Origin: Erythroxylum novogranatense
Lineage: Eukaryota; Streptophyta; Magnoliopsida; Malpighiales; Erythroxylaceae
Direction: 5' to 3'
Assembly (NCBI GenBank): GCA_029891385.1
Contig: CM057233.1
Coordinates: forward strand, 10,419,460 to 10,483,459
Length of the DNA: 64,000 nucleotides
Positions 50,201 through 61,429 of this stretch are shown here, piece after piece. The stretch's first letter is position 1. Each line of letters begins with the position of its first letter. A program made the position numbers and the translations under genes. Under the pieces are notes generated by a model. That model worked only from the letters and a program-made list of their open reading frames with translations, did no database searches and had not been told where the DNA came from.

Positions 50201-50451
50201 TTGAGGAAGTTTGCATTAAACGGAAGCAGAGTGACAGCTTAGGGTTTCGCAAGATTATGAGCACAAGGCTTCAGGATTACGATAATTAAGTGGTTGGGTC
50301 ACGAGATCCGACATCTATGGTGTCCAAGCAAGTGTAATAAGTATGAGTCCCATGTAGTCGGGTCTCGGATCCAACAGTTGGGGTCCGGTCTCCGGGTCGG
50401 GTCCCGACATCAAAGCGATCGGAATCCGGTTCTCGGGACCGGGGCCCGACA
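47228..50451 (+). repeat. 3' LTR of element C (3,224 bp)
   Basis: Direct repeat of 39125-42329, ending GGGGCCCGACA before the CTTAT duplication. Differences from the 5' copy are mainly one- to three-base indels, many in CG-containing words. Confidence 0.95.
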
Positions 50452-50456
50452 CTTAT
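50452..50456. other. target site duplication of element C, right copy
   Basis: CTTAT, matching 39120-39124. Confidence 0.9.
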
Positions 50457-50539
50457 CTTGTGTTCTGATGGATCATTCGATAAAAACCTAATGTCTTCTG
50501 CTCCTTAAGCTCCAAATTGCCTTTAGAATCACCTCTGAA
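50457..50539 (-). mobile_element. Athila-type LTR remnant between two insertions
   Basis: These 83 bases are all that separates element C from the solo LTR. By the two target duplications they join 39119 on one side and 53949 on the other in the pre-insertion sequence. Confidence 0.6.
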
Positions 50540-53500
50540 TGTGATATCCTCTTTTATGGTATATGTTTAGGGTTTAATCCTAGATTAAGTATTGCATATA
50601 CATGCATAACATTAGTATTCATACACGAATTGATATTTGTACACATTACAAGTTAGCATATGCACTCAATTGACTTATCTTGGGATTTGAAAGAAGTTAA
50701 GTGAAAATGATGTGAATTATAAATTAATAAGTCTTGAATTTTGGTATGACTGGATTTCAATTAGTAAATTAAATGCACATTTAGTCTAGAAAAAAATGCC
50801 AAATGGTAAGAAAAATTGATAATGAAAATTAGGATAATTAAGCCTAAAATTGAGTGACATTTGACATAGTTAAATTAGTGACAAATGGACTAGTAATTAA
50901 ATGACAATTGGATCAACTAGTATGTGACAAGTGGACCAATCTTAGAGTGACATGTGGATTGATTAGTAGGCGATAAATGGCTACTAAATGTGTGGATTAG
51001 TGGTAGCATCTTGATTAGACAAATGTAATACATGCCTTAACATAAATGTTGACATTAGAAGGTGACACCTAGCATATGATGTAGCAAGTTTCTGCAGCTG
51101 AGTTTTACTGCTTCTTTCCTTTGTTTCTTTCACTAAAATAGCTCCTTCTTTGCTCTGTAATTTTGTTTGAACCCTAGCTAAGTTTCTACAAAAAAACCAT
51201 AAGTATATCCTTCATCAAATTGCCAAAAAACTAGCTGAATGTGATCTTCATTTTTTCTGTTAGAAAATCACTTGCTTTCACCATAAGTTTGTGTTATTTT
51301 TGCTTGCTTAGGAGGATTGGTTAATCTGGAATTTTGTGTTAAATTGGAATCCTAATAGGTAAGTAACAATCTGAGTTTTATGGCATGTCAAATGATATAA
51401 GAATTGTGCTTGATTTGGAATGAAATGCATGTGATATTGGTGAAGATATATGCTGAAAAATGTTACATGAACTTGGAAGTTTTTTCTGTTTTGTTTATGG
51501 TATATGGAAACCGTGGAGTATAGTTCATTATGTGGATGTATTGGATTGGAATTTGATGTATAAAGAAGGTGGATTTATGCCAAAGAAAGGTGTTAGAAGA
51601 GGGTTCTTGAATTGAGAAAGAATTAGACCTATATGCATGATAATTAAAGATAGATTTCTGGTTTGATTTTTGATTCATGAAAGACTAGGATTTGTGAGTT
51701 GTTAATTGAATCATTTTGAACTAGAATAGGAGAGGTTATTGATGAGGAATTGGAGTATGATTCATGATTAATAGATGTATAATTGATGAACTATAAAGAG
51801 GCTTTTTTAACTTTGGAATAAAGTGTAAAAAAATATGGAAAAGTGAAAGAAGAATTGCTGGAATATGTTAGCTGTAGTATTTTTACTAAACATGCATATA
51901 TATTTTAGCCATATTTTGAACTATAGACATCCTGGGATGATTTTAATTTTATATTATACTAGAGACATATGTATTTTTTTTCATGAAGTAATAAAATTTT
52001 AATTATGTCTCTAAGAGTTTCGAAATTTGGCTTAAAGTTGAGTTTTTAGATTCTATCACTATTTGAGAACATTCTGTAGTATTTTGGTTATAACTCTAGG
52101 AATAATAAACCAAACTATATGAATTTTAGTTCATTAGAAACTTAAGACATATAGGAACATTTGTTTAGAAGAACATATTATCTAGAAACCTCAGTTTCTA
52201 TGTCGTAATGGCCATACAAAACTGACCCAAAACTTGTCCTGAGAAAATCTGAAAAACTAATGAATGAATTGGATGGAAACTTTTGAGTAACCCATCCCAC
52301 AATTGTGGGAAGCCATATATGATTATGGAAATAGCATGGAAGTAAAGAAAATGTTCTTTTTTGTGATTCTTGAACCAATTAAGGATTAAGGTATTTAACT
52401 ATGATGCATTTGGACTTGATTAAGATTTAAAAAGAACGTAATTTGATGTTGGAAAAGTTGGTTAAATGTATGGTTAATGAATTAAGCATGATCAAGTCTG
52501 CTTAAGGTATTAACCTAAATGCAAATAAGACATATCCAAGTGACAATGTGTGAATGATTATGAATTATGATTAAGGAAACATACCCGAGATAGTCATTGG
52601 GTATGCATTGAACATGACATATGTATATATGTGCACAATTGAATAAGTATTTGATTGATCGAATTTATAATGTGAATTATGTGTGAATTGTATGATTTAA
52701 GATGCTCAAGTCGGATGTCGTTCAGACATTGTCGGATCATCTAGGCAATAACATAAATTGGAGCATACTATGAGTCAACTTAGATGATCTTCTTAGGATT
52801 GATTTATTCTATTTAACTTCCAATTATTGAACTATTTGTGATTCGTATGTGAATTCCGAACTTTAATGATCCGAGGAGTTTGATATTCGGGAATGCATTG
52901 GATGTATTCTGTTTGCATCTTAAATTTGAATGATATTTGTTTGCAACTAATTTCTGAATTATTTTAAAATACTCAACGAAAGTTGAATGTCGGACTGAGG
53001 TTCAATGAATATAAAATTCTATCTGTGCATCATAAGTGAATGCTATTCATGGTATATTCTGTTATTTGATGCATTTCATAAAATTCATGTTCAGATAAAA
53101 GCATTGTGATCAAAGTAGCCAATCTAAAAGAGCTTTAAGTTCAAAATTCTGCACGTAGAGCTTTACTCCACGATTTCGATATCTGACTGAGCCTAATGGA
53201 CCAGTATTTGTATTTTTGTCTGAAAGGTGCTTGGTCGCAACAAATAATAACTAATCTAGAGTCTCATATGCATCTGCATCTGCATCTGCATTTGTATATT
53301 TATGATTATGAAATCTTTTATGAAATTGTGATGATAAGGTGATATTACATAATAATGTGATTGATTGAGTTATACATGTATTGATTGAGTTATACATGTT
53401 CTGAAAGAATGTATGTGAAATGTGTGACATTCATTATGTCTTATTGAGATGGAAAATGTTTGTGAAAATGGTTGGTTGTATGATATTTGTGTATTTGACT

Positions 53501-53943
53501 TGAGTAAGATCATCAATGATCGTTCACTCATTGAGTTCGTAAAATTCAACGAGAATTGCAACGTGACTTTTTAGGTACGAGACAAGAGACTTAGTTCTTA
53601 AGATTTTCTAAAGGAATATTTTGGATTAAGATATGACTCAAAGGTTTGTCAACTGATATCAGAGGAGTTATAGATTGTATTTTGTAGTTTCTTTGACATA
53701 TAGAACTTTTGTATAAAGGATTCTAAACTTTCTTATGTTTGGTTATGAAAATATTTGTTTCAATGAATATAATGTAAACTTTTGTCAATAAATGAAATGA
53801 AGTGTTGAAGTTTTAAGTATTGTATATTCTTTATGATGCCATTTAAGAGATTATATTTGCTCTAACATACCATTGTCATAGGATATGTACTTGAATGCCC
53901 TCTGGATATTCGGATATATACTTTACAGTAATGGGGTGTTACA
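50540..53943 (+). repeat. solo LTR of family B (3,404 bp) with TSD CTGAA
   Basis: It starts TGTGATATCC and ends GGGGTGTTACA. The exact pentamer CTGAA is at 50535-50539 and 53944-53948. It resembles the LTR of element B (11761-15323, opposite strand) at both ends and in interior blocks (a GACTAGAAAAATGCC-like stretch, GACAAGTGGACC-like motifs, ATTCGGATAT near the end). No internal region follows, so LTR-LTR recombination has removed it. It holds a (CATCTG)n run (53270-53293) and a 20-bp tandem repeat (53360-53399). Confidence 0.9.
53270..53293. repeat. (CATCTG)4 microsatellite
   Basis: Four near-perfect hexamers inside the solo LTR. Confidence 0.85.
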
Positions 53944-53948
53944 CTGAA

Positions 53949-54350
53949 TGTCTTAGAATAGTACCAACCACTTCCTACTTTTATTTGCCTCCAAAACGTC
54001 AAATTTATATGAAAACCTAGATTTTTGGGTTATGTACGGTCATAATCAGAATCTGTCGAGTATTGTAAAAGTGCACGACCTTGAACATTTTCCAAATTGT
54101 TTAGTTTCTATTTTATGTCGCTTTTTCGCCTGAATTATTCTCCTTTAAGTCCTTGAAGGTAATTATCAAATGTAAACACACTGAAGGTAATTATCAGATG
54201 TAAACACACTTGGAGTACATTAAGTACCAAATATACAACAAAAATATAAAATATCAAGCAATAATACATTAAATATAGGGTAAAAATATAGTCAATTAAC
54301 CATCTATCACATTAATACTAACTATTTAAGACCAGTTTTGATATTTGAAA
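53949..54350 (-). mobile_element. Athila-type LTR remnant, outer part (probable)
   Basis: It continues the sequence interrupted by the solo LTR. It contains a 28-bp tandem duplication (GAAGGTAATTATCARATGTA, then AACACACT) at about 54157-54212. The outer LTR boundary was not fixed. Assignment to the Athila-type LTR rests on continuity across two target duplications. Confidence 0.5.
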
Positions 54351-54599
54351 ATCAGTAGAGAGCACTCTTGTTGCTTAATCCAAATGCTAAAGTTAAGGGA
54401 TCAACTTCACTCTCCTTTTAAAAGTTTGATAGGAAATGTCAAGAAAACCTAATGAAATGTCAAGCAAACTTAGTTCTAGTTTGACAAATAAGCACTCTTG
54501 TGCATTTACACTTGAAGGAATACTTACATGCACTCAATATAAGGATTTATTAAGTTTAGTGATTTAATCTCTAAGGGAAATTGGTTTTTTAATTTCAAA

Positions 54600-55225
54600 T
54601 GTTCAGATTGCAATGTTAATAGCATGCCTAATTTATCAAATCCTTTAAAGGATGATAATATAGTTTGGTTAAGAGATCCCTCACATAGTTTCACTCTACT
54701 AAGTCTTACTCCCTATTCATCCAAAGTTTTTTTATTTGATCTTATAAGTTATTTCTATTGGATCTTATTTACGACAAATCTCTAATCCTTAAAACTTTTT
54801 TCATCAATTGGCTAGCAAAAACGCAAAGAATGCAGACAAAGGATAGATGTAATGGGTTATAAGAGAATATCTATTTTCTATGTTAACTTGTTAGTGAAAC
54901 TAATGCTCACATATTTTTCCAATGTGTCTACTCTGAGGCTATTTGTTCCAGTATAAAACAATTGTATCAATTATACAATGGTGTGTGGGAATGGCAGAAT
55001 ATTATACAATCAGTGAGCAATGCAATTAAGGGGTATGACACATGATGCTTGTTTTCTTTAAATTGTTTCACATATAGTATTTATACTATGTGGCATTAGA
55101 GGAATATTAGACTACAAAAAGGCTTAGTAATGGACGAGTATGAATTTAATATAAAGATTATAGGAATCATTCTTACAAATAAGGCTTATATGAGTGCAAA
55201 TTTACAAATAAATATAAGATGGAAC
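54600..55225 (+). mobile_element. L1-type LINE 3' fragment with zf-RVT region, decayed
   Basis: In a broken plus-strand frame, KDRCNGL then ETNAHIFFQCVYSEAI (about 54845-54945) is the zinc-binding reverse-transcriptase tail typical of plant L1 ORF2 (ETxxHLFFxCxFS). MWHxRNIRLQKG near 55090-55120 corresponds to the WxxRNxRxF block after it. No poly(A) tail was identified. It runs to within about 10 bases of the ORF at 55236. Confidence 0.72.
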
Positions 55226-55235
55226 TTGGATATCC

Positions 55236-55442
55236 TTAAGTCCCTTTACTGTCAATGATCTGCACCTCAAGTGGCATTTGTCTAGGCTTGCTTTTATCAT
55301 ACGGATACGGAGGAGGTGGTGCAATGAAGGTAACTTGTGCTCCAGATGTGTTACTGTATCTCCTCCTCAATCGAAAGTTATGAGCATTATTGTATGCATA
55401 AGTCAAAGGAACTGAAAAAGGAAGGAACATTACATAAAACAT
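55236..55442 (-). CDS. orphan ORF or exon, Pro/Tyr-rich, unknown
   Basis: From the ATG at 55442 the frame gives 68 residues, beginning with a short hydrophobic run (MFYVMFLPFSVPLTYA). An Arg-rich stretch (NFRLRRRYSNTSG), then FIAPPPPYPYDKSKPRQMP, and a stop at 55236 follow. I recognise no family. It can be read as a small secreted peptide with a weak signal sequence. It can also be read as an exon: TTCCTTTTTCAG ends at 55413 and would be a good acceptor. Joined to a GTGAG donor in the last bHLH exon, the frame would stay open. It could also be chance. Expression data would decide. Confidence 0.35.
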   Translation of the reverse strand: MFYVMFLPFSVPLTYAYNNAHNFRLRRRYSNTSGAQVTFIAPPPPYPYDKSKPRQMPLEVQIIDSKGT

Positions 55443-55612
55443 GGAACAAATGGAAGACAGCAACCAGTCCTATACAGTTACCTCTTCATTTTAGGCAGTA
55501 AATTCAACTTTTAATACTTACTAAATATTGACCTAAACCATCAATTTGTGTTCCTTATTCCACCAAACAGATTGGAAAAAAAGAAACAAGAAACAAGAAA
55601 GTTTTCTAGTTC

Positions 55613-57304
55613 CTATCGAGTTTGATTTTCCACCGGCTTCTGACTACTTGAACATTTGCAGTTGGCTCTTTTCTCACCCAGTATCTGCAGAAATTTCAGA
55701 AGTATGAATCAGAATTCGAGAAGTTAACATGGGCCAAGCTTATTGGGTTCACTTATAGATAACAGCCTAATACCTTGTACTGTTTCTGAAGATCTTTGAT
55801 GTAATCAACTGCTAAATCTAGCATGTCTGCTGTGTTCGTTTGCTGACAAGAAGAAACAAAAAAAGTTAAACCCGAGAACTGTGTATTATGTAACGGAGAG
55901 ATCGTTAAACATTCTACCTTATCCATGTTTGGAACAAGCTCTTGCAGCTTCCTCATTCTCTCACTGATCCGGGTTCTTCTCACCTGAATTTGAACATAGT
56001 TTATCTTCGATGTGTGTGCATATTATCAAAATTAAGGAGAGGAGGAAGGTGCAAATATGACTCTTACTCTTTCAGCAATGCTCCGAGGATGAGTGGCACA
56101 ACCACGCTTTGCTCTAATTTTGCAAGGCACAGAATCTTGAAAGTTGAGGAACTTTTCTATGGCAACCATTTCTGCCGAAGTCTTTGGTAAACTTAAATGG
56201 TGGGATAACAAGGGAAAGTGACTGCCATGTTCTCCATTCTAGATTTGCACCAACTGATTAGACTGTGGTCAAGCGTATGAAGTACTTTTAACAGCCAATT
56301 TACAGAATTTATTACCTGTGAAGTAGTGAAAAGCTTTCCACTTCCATTTGGATCTCTTTTCAAGCTGCTGCTATCCTCTGCATAAGAACTATATGGGAAT
56401 CCAGGGCTACCATAGAAACGACTATCATCCCCACTGAGCTTGCTACTGTCAGGGCTGCCTTTCACAATGCTTTCATTCCCAATTTCAGGAATCTGGGACA
56501 ACATGCTTAAGGAAGAAGGTAGTGTAGATGAGAAGCTAAGTTTAGACTTCAATCTGGGACTTCCTTCGTATGTGGTACTGTTTGCAGCACAGTAGTTTTC
56601 CGTACTTTTCATGGTGGCATAGTCTGCAATTTACTGAGAGATATTCAATGATTCCTTCCATCTTTATATCTTAATTGACAGAGTATTTTTAACACATTTT
56701 TGCTCATCTATCGAAATATGGAGAATAAGTAAACAGAAGAAACAGCACTCGTTGGAAGAGAAGGATTAAAAGGAAGAGAAAACATGCTTTCACTAAGGAG
56801 AGCAGGAAAAATACCATTTTGAACGGCAAAACTGGCAACAAGTCCAGCTGGAGAGCTATTCTGCCTGGCAAGTATTGAATCAATCCTTTTGACTTCCTCA
56901 TCTTGACGCAATGCCATTGTACCAACCATACCACGTGAAGTGCCCATAGGTGAAGAGCAGATTGATGAATTTTGCCTTGGATAATGAGGAGGCAAAGCAG
57001 AGTTACTCTGCTGGGATTTCATTAAAGGAGCAGCTGCATCGCTCACTCCTGCTCTTGATTTATCCTCAAATTCCTTGAAATTCAAGATTGGATCGATGTT
57101 CAGTCCATTATCATTGAAAGTGGAGAGAAGTGAACTCGGAGCAGAGCGAAACCGCAATAACCCCAAAGAGGGTTGGTCGTTTTGCTGCTGATAATTGTGA
57201 CTAAAACTTGAATCCATGAACAAAAGCTCAGTATTTATCTGTTGTTGCTCTGTTTGAACCATGCTTCTGTCTCTTTCTTCCCTAGAAGAACACTGTAGGC
57301 TCAT
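55613..57304 (-). CDS. bHLH transcription factor, FBH/AKS group (bHLH130/122-like)
   Basis: Six coding exons: 56815-57304, 56316-56623, 56068-56238, 55918-55983, 55774-55842 and 55613-55684. They total 1,176 nt (391 aa plus TAG), with GT-AG junctions and consistent phases. The family binds E-boxes. In Arabidopsis, FBH proteins activate CONSTANS, and AKS1-3 activate KAT1 in guard cells under ABA control. Visible marks: RFRSAPSS (51-58) and ARQNSSPAG (146-154), the regions that carry SnRK2-target and 14-3-3 serines in AKS1; SMLSQIPEIGNE; LLSHHLSLPKT; and CKIRAKRGCATHPRSIAERV leading to the bHLH (about 311-368) with the E-box residues in HPRSIAERVRR. The ATG at 57304 is the first in frame after a GTG-only upstream extension. 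Relatives also start MSL. Confidence 0.95.
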
Positions 57305-57333
57305 CTTAAAGAGATTTGATGCCAGAGAACCAT
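57301..57333 (-). CDS. upstream ORF of the bHLH gene (10 codons)
   Basis: ATG at 57333-57331 opens MVLWHQISLR and stops at TGA 57303-57301. The stop overlaps the main ATG as ATGA (57304-57301). It lies in the presumed leader, with no splice site between it and the main start. Such an overlap usually limits main-ORF translation to leaky scanning or reinitiation. Effect is inferred. Confidence 0.55.
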   Translation of the reverse strand: MVLWHQISLR

Positions 57334-57800
57334 TAGAATAATCAAACACCAGTTAATTCATTCGAAAATTTTCTTGGAATATTTTCCAATCACTTTCTTG
57401 AGTAAACCTTATGAAGCTTATTTTTTAAGCAGCACAAGATAAGATCTTGAAGAGCAAGCAACCCAAGGAAAAGGTCTAAAACTTTTAACAGATGTTAGAG
57501 CATAAATATCTAAATGAGAAACCCAAAAACAAACTCAGATAGCAGATTATGGAACCTCAAATTAATAGAAGTTGTGAACTTTAAAATTATTTTAAAAAAA
57601 TGGCATAAAAAGTGAAAAGCTTGATATAAACAGAGAAGGCGATTTTGGGAAACAGAGTAGAGGATATCCAAGAGCCACAGATTTGCTATTCAGAGAACCA
57701 AAAGCAAGGAAGATCTTGAGCTCTGGGAACAAAGTTGGAGAGAGAAAGGGGTTAAGAAGGGGAGAAGGAGAAGAGAAATTATGTAATTTGTATATTTTGG
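57334..57800 (-). promoter_or_regulatory. probable 5' UTR of the bHLH gene
   Basis: On the minus strand 57600-57790 is pyrimidine-rich (CTTCTCCCC, CTCTCTCC runs), as plant leaders often are. Transcription start and any leader intron could not be fixed. Confidence 0.45.
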
Positions 57801-57959
57801 TGTGCTGGAGATGCAGCCAATGTCAAAGTGCAGACTACAAAGACCAATCAATCCGGTCTCACCTAGATTGGCTTTTGGTGTTTGAAGCTCTGTCGTTACT
57901 CTTATAACCTTGTTTCTTTCTTCAGACAGGAACATTTGTTTGTTAGCAGATTTAAGAAC

Positions 57960-59350
57960 TTGGACATGATCTGTTTATCTTACTCAATTGAGAGTTTTTG
58001 GATCTTCCTTATGTACGCAGAAAAAGAAAAAGTTGACTTTGGAGGCTCAGGATAAGAGTTAAATAATCCTTCTTTACTTGTCCAAAAACAAGTGATAGTC
58101 ACAATGTTTATAGATTTTTGACTTGGAATGGGTAAGCAAACCAAATGACTTATGTCTTTTGATATCTATCCTCTGCTGTTTGATTAGGTTATTTAAGGGA
58201 ACAACAAGCAGGTCATAAGTGATGTATCAGCAGAAACGAGTACAACAAGTTGTGGACATTCTTCATGACAATGGAATCAGCTGACAAGAAAATGTTCTCA
58301 TGGAATCCCATTTCACTTCTGTTGATTCATGTTTGCATTCTCTAACCAAGGTACATGTATTCCATTCCATCACTTAATTAGTGATTTGTACATTATTACA
58401 TCCACTCAAACTTTGTTTCCCATAATTGAAAGCAGAAGTAGACAATTGTGTAATTGAGAATCGAATAATGGTGACGGCGTAAAACCTTGAGAATAGTGGG
58501 AAGCAGGATGGATAAGGCAAAGTCTGTATGATGTCTGAGAAGACAAAAGAAAAAAAGCAAGAAAGAAAGATGCGGAGAGGATATTGACGTCAGGGTGAGA
58601 TTTAATGGTAGATTAGAGCATCAGATTCATCATCCGTCATGGTCATGCCCGCATCCAGTTCCAAGATGCAAAAGTAGACAGATATTGAAAAGCATAAAGG
58701 ATCACGGAACGGTCGCCGCCTTTCCCCTTTTATTTTGTGGTTATAGCCATCACTTTTCCCCCTTATTTACCATATTTGCCAGTCTTCTTTTTTAACTTCT
58801 CGTTTGAGTCTAATCTCACGTGTTAATGGAAAGTTTTAGATTTAGGTTAAATAATAACATACTCACGTGGTTCCTGTGGTCCCTCGTCCCACCTACCTTT
58901 GGTCTCTGTGATTTATAAACAATAAATGCAAAATAACGTAAGAAAGTAAAAGAACACGATCAGGGACGGTGGGCTTCACGTTCAATAGAAAACGAAAAGG
59001 TTAAAAAAGGTAAAGACGAGAGTGCTCCTTTAGAGGGTAACCAAGTAGGTAAAGTTTATTATCCTACTTTTGAAGTAGAGAGGCAAATAAGGGAAATGGG
59101 GTCTGGCCGGAAAGTAGCCAACAAAAGGTTCGTTCTCATTGTTAAGATTTCCGTTTCAGGCCTTCCGAATGGTTCTTTTTTTGTACAATATAGGGCAAAG
59201 CATTATTAATTACTTCAGGTATGTTCTATTTCTATATCACCATTTACACTTTTGGCAAGCTTTCATGCTCCGGCCGCTTTTTTAAAAATTTTTACTTTTT
59301 CTTTTATTTTATCTAAGTTTGGCTCAATTCCAATCTTATAAATGAAAATA
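57960..59350. other. upstream region of the bHLH gene
   Basis: No gene was recognised. The region holds two CACGTG G-boxes (58817-58822 and 58864-58869) and otherwise AT-rich DNA up to the Copia-type element. One 66-codon plus-strand frame (58595-58795) resembles nothing known. Confidence 0.5.
58817..58869. promoter_or_regulatory. pair of G-boxes (CACGTG) upstream of the bHLH gene
   Basis: CACGTG at 58817-58822 and 58864-58869, 47 bases apart and about 1.5 kb upstream of the ATG. G-boxes are targets of bHLH and bZIP factors. Use here is inferred. Confidence 0.5.
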
Positions 59351-60518
59351 TGATGAGAGTTATTGTTTCACAAACTTTCTAATTTTACCATAAACATCTC
59401 TAGCACAAATGAAAACAAAAGTAATAAAAAATGAAATAATAAAATCATCATAAATTTGGTAACGTAGTTCGGTACATCTTGTCTACTTCTGTAAAGTTCT
59501 CACTTAGTTTAATAACTTTCACCGAAATATAATAAATTTGCTCAAGGCTATACTAAGTTGACACCACTCAACTCTTGATATTATCTCTCAACTTCACCTT
59601 TTGTGAAAGAATTCCACACTCAATAATACAACCGACTCGTGTTAATCTTAATAAAGGATTTTTCTCAACACTCTTTTGAAACAAAAACAGTAACTAAATC
59701 ACTCAAGAAAATACTAGACAGAAAAAAGAAATAATTTCCTACATATTCACGAAATCAAGAGAAGCCGAATAATCACACAGAAACACTAAGTAAGAGATTC
59801 ACTAAGTCAATCACGATTTCGGTGCAGGAGTTGGGTCATGCAATCATCAACAACACCTTTTATTCTTCCATTCACCGTGAATACTCACCAAAAAACACAC
59901 AACAATGTTTTCCAAAGCCCACTGCACTGTTGATTGCACACACACACACGAAATTCCCTTCACACTAGCTTGCTCACTTCACCGTAGCTTGTCACTCCAA
60001 TGCCACACATGCATGTCAACTCTATTGCCTCACGCTCAACTGTTTCTCAATGCCGCACCAACGCCAAAGGATTCATTGCAGCTGCTTGTTTTATTGACAA
60101 TTAATGCACATCTCTCCTATGCCACACATGAATTACATGTCCTATGCACCCATGAACTTTATTACTGCATACTCACATTAGAGATTCACTTCAACTATTG
60201 ATATGAGACATGTATGATACTAACATACTCAAGCAAGAAGATTCTACTTCAACCACGCAATAACACAACATCCCAATTGCCAACATGCACATAAACTATT
60301 TTTTTTCTTCTCTTATCTGAAATCCATAAAATCCACGCAAAACACAATTCAATTACCAATATGATAATAGACTTCAACCCAAGATAGGATTCTTTTTCAA
60401 CTAGAAGATTATCCATATAGCTTTTGAATCCAAGTCATTATCTAATTAATATCTTATATGTCCAATAAATAAATAATGCTAAAATTAATTGCTTAGATGT
60501 ATGACATATATCCTAACA
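59351..60518 (-). repeat. 3' LTR of the Copia-type element (1,168 bp)
   Basis: On the minus strand it starts TGTTAGGATATATG at 60518, after a purine run, and ends near 59351. It repeats at 63059-64000; shared landmarks are CTCTAGCACAAATGAAAAC and GGAGTTGGGTCATGCA. Copies differ noticeably, so the insertion is not recent. The open frame at 59905-60201 is LTR sequence, not a gene. Confidence 0.82.
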
Positions 60519-61429
60519 ATCTCTTCCTTTTTGGCATTGTTTGTCACAAATATGAAACTCCCCCTAAATAACATGATTGGATATATAAGTATCAAATTCA
60601 TAATTCATATGACAAATATTCCCCTTTAATCAAACATTATGTTCCAAAAAACTTGACAATTATCTAATCATCCAAATTTCTCCCATTTGGGACAAAAAGA
60701 TGTCAAAAGGCACAACGATTAGTCATGTATATACCTTGAAATCTCCCCCTAAATGGAACAGTCACTATAAACAATCTGATGTTTGCCCTTCAATTCCATT
60801 TTCATAAGACTGGTCAAATTTATAAACCCAAGCAAATAAAGATGACTATTGCCAGTGTAGTGAGAGAGAGATACCAAAGAGAGAGATCCACACTGATGAG
60901 AGAGTTGAGGAGTCTTCAGTAGAGTCAAATAGAAGTCACAATATAAACTACTAAAAATATGAGATGACAATAGCAATATAAAAACTAAAGAACTAAAAAA
61001 AGACAAATTTTTTTTACGTTTCATTTGTTTTAACAGCACAAAAAATATTTCAAAAATGTAAAGTACACAATCCTTGTGCCCCTCAAAGAAATTCAAACCT
61101 GGTCTTTTTATTCGTCATATTATCTTTGTCATCTTTGGCCCATCTTTTGAAGTAACTGATTTATCCTTTGTCTGAATAGTTTCTTCACAAGCAATAACTA
61201 ACTATATATATAGACAATTTCTAGTTTTTCCTTCACAATTTCTTCATGCCTGTAATTGACCCTTTCTAATCCAAGTGTACTTTGGTATCATAGGTTGCAA
61301 CTAGAAATTTAATAGAGAGTATCTAGATTTTCGATTTTGACCCCTTTGAAACATAATTGGTAACATCTTGTAGCATCTTTGCCTTATGTGCCCTATAACT
61401 CTACGAAAATGACATGTTGGTACAAATCT
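60519..61429 (-). other. non-coding 3' interior of the Copia-type element
   Basis: It lies between the gag remnant and the 3' LTR, where pol would be expected. No pol motif was found in either strand. A purine tract (minus strand, about 60521-60535) adjoins the LTR. Confidence 0.6.

Larger units (their letters stand above)
39125..50451 (+). mobile_element. Ty3/gypsy LTR retrotransposon C, complete structure (11,327 bp)
   Basis: Two LTRs of about 3.2 kb, a primer site, gag, pol, a polypurine tract and a perfect 5-bp target duplication (CTTAT) define a complete insertion. It is of the same clade as element A. The LTRs are almost identical apart from scattered small indels, so the insertion is recent. 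The coding region is nonetheless disrupted, above all in integrase (45730-47200). Both LTRs begin TATTAG rather than TGTTAG and end GACA. Confidence 0.95.

Noticed and set aside
57302..57349. N-terminal extension of the bHLH frame to 57349
   Set aside because: The upstream codon is GTG, not ATG. The first in-frame ATG is at 57304 and relatives start with MSL there.
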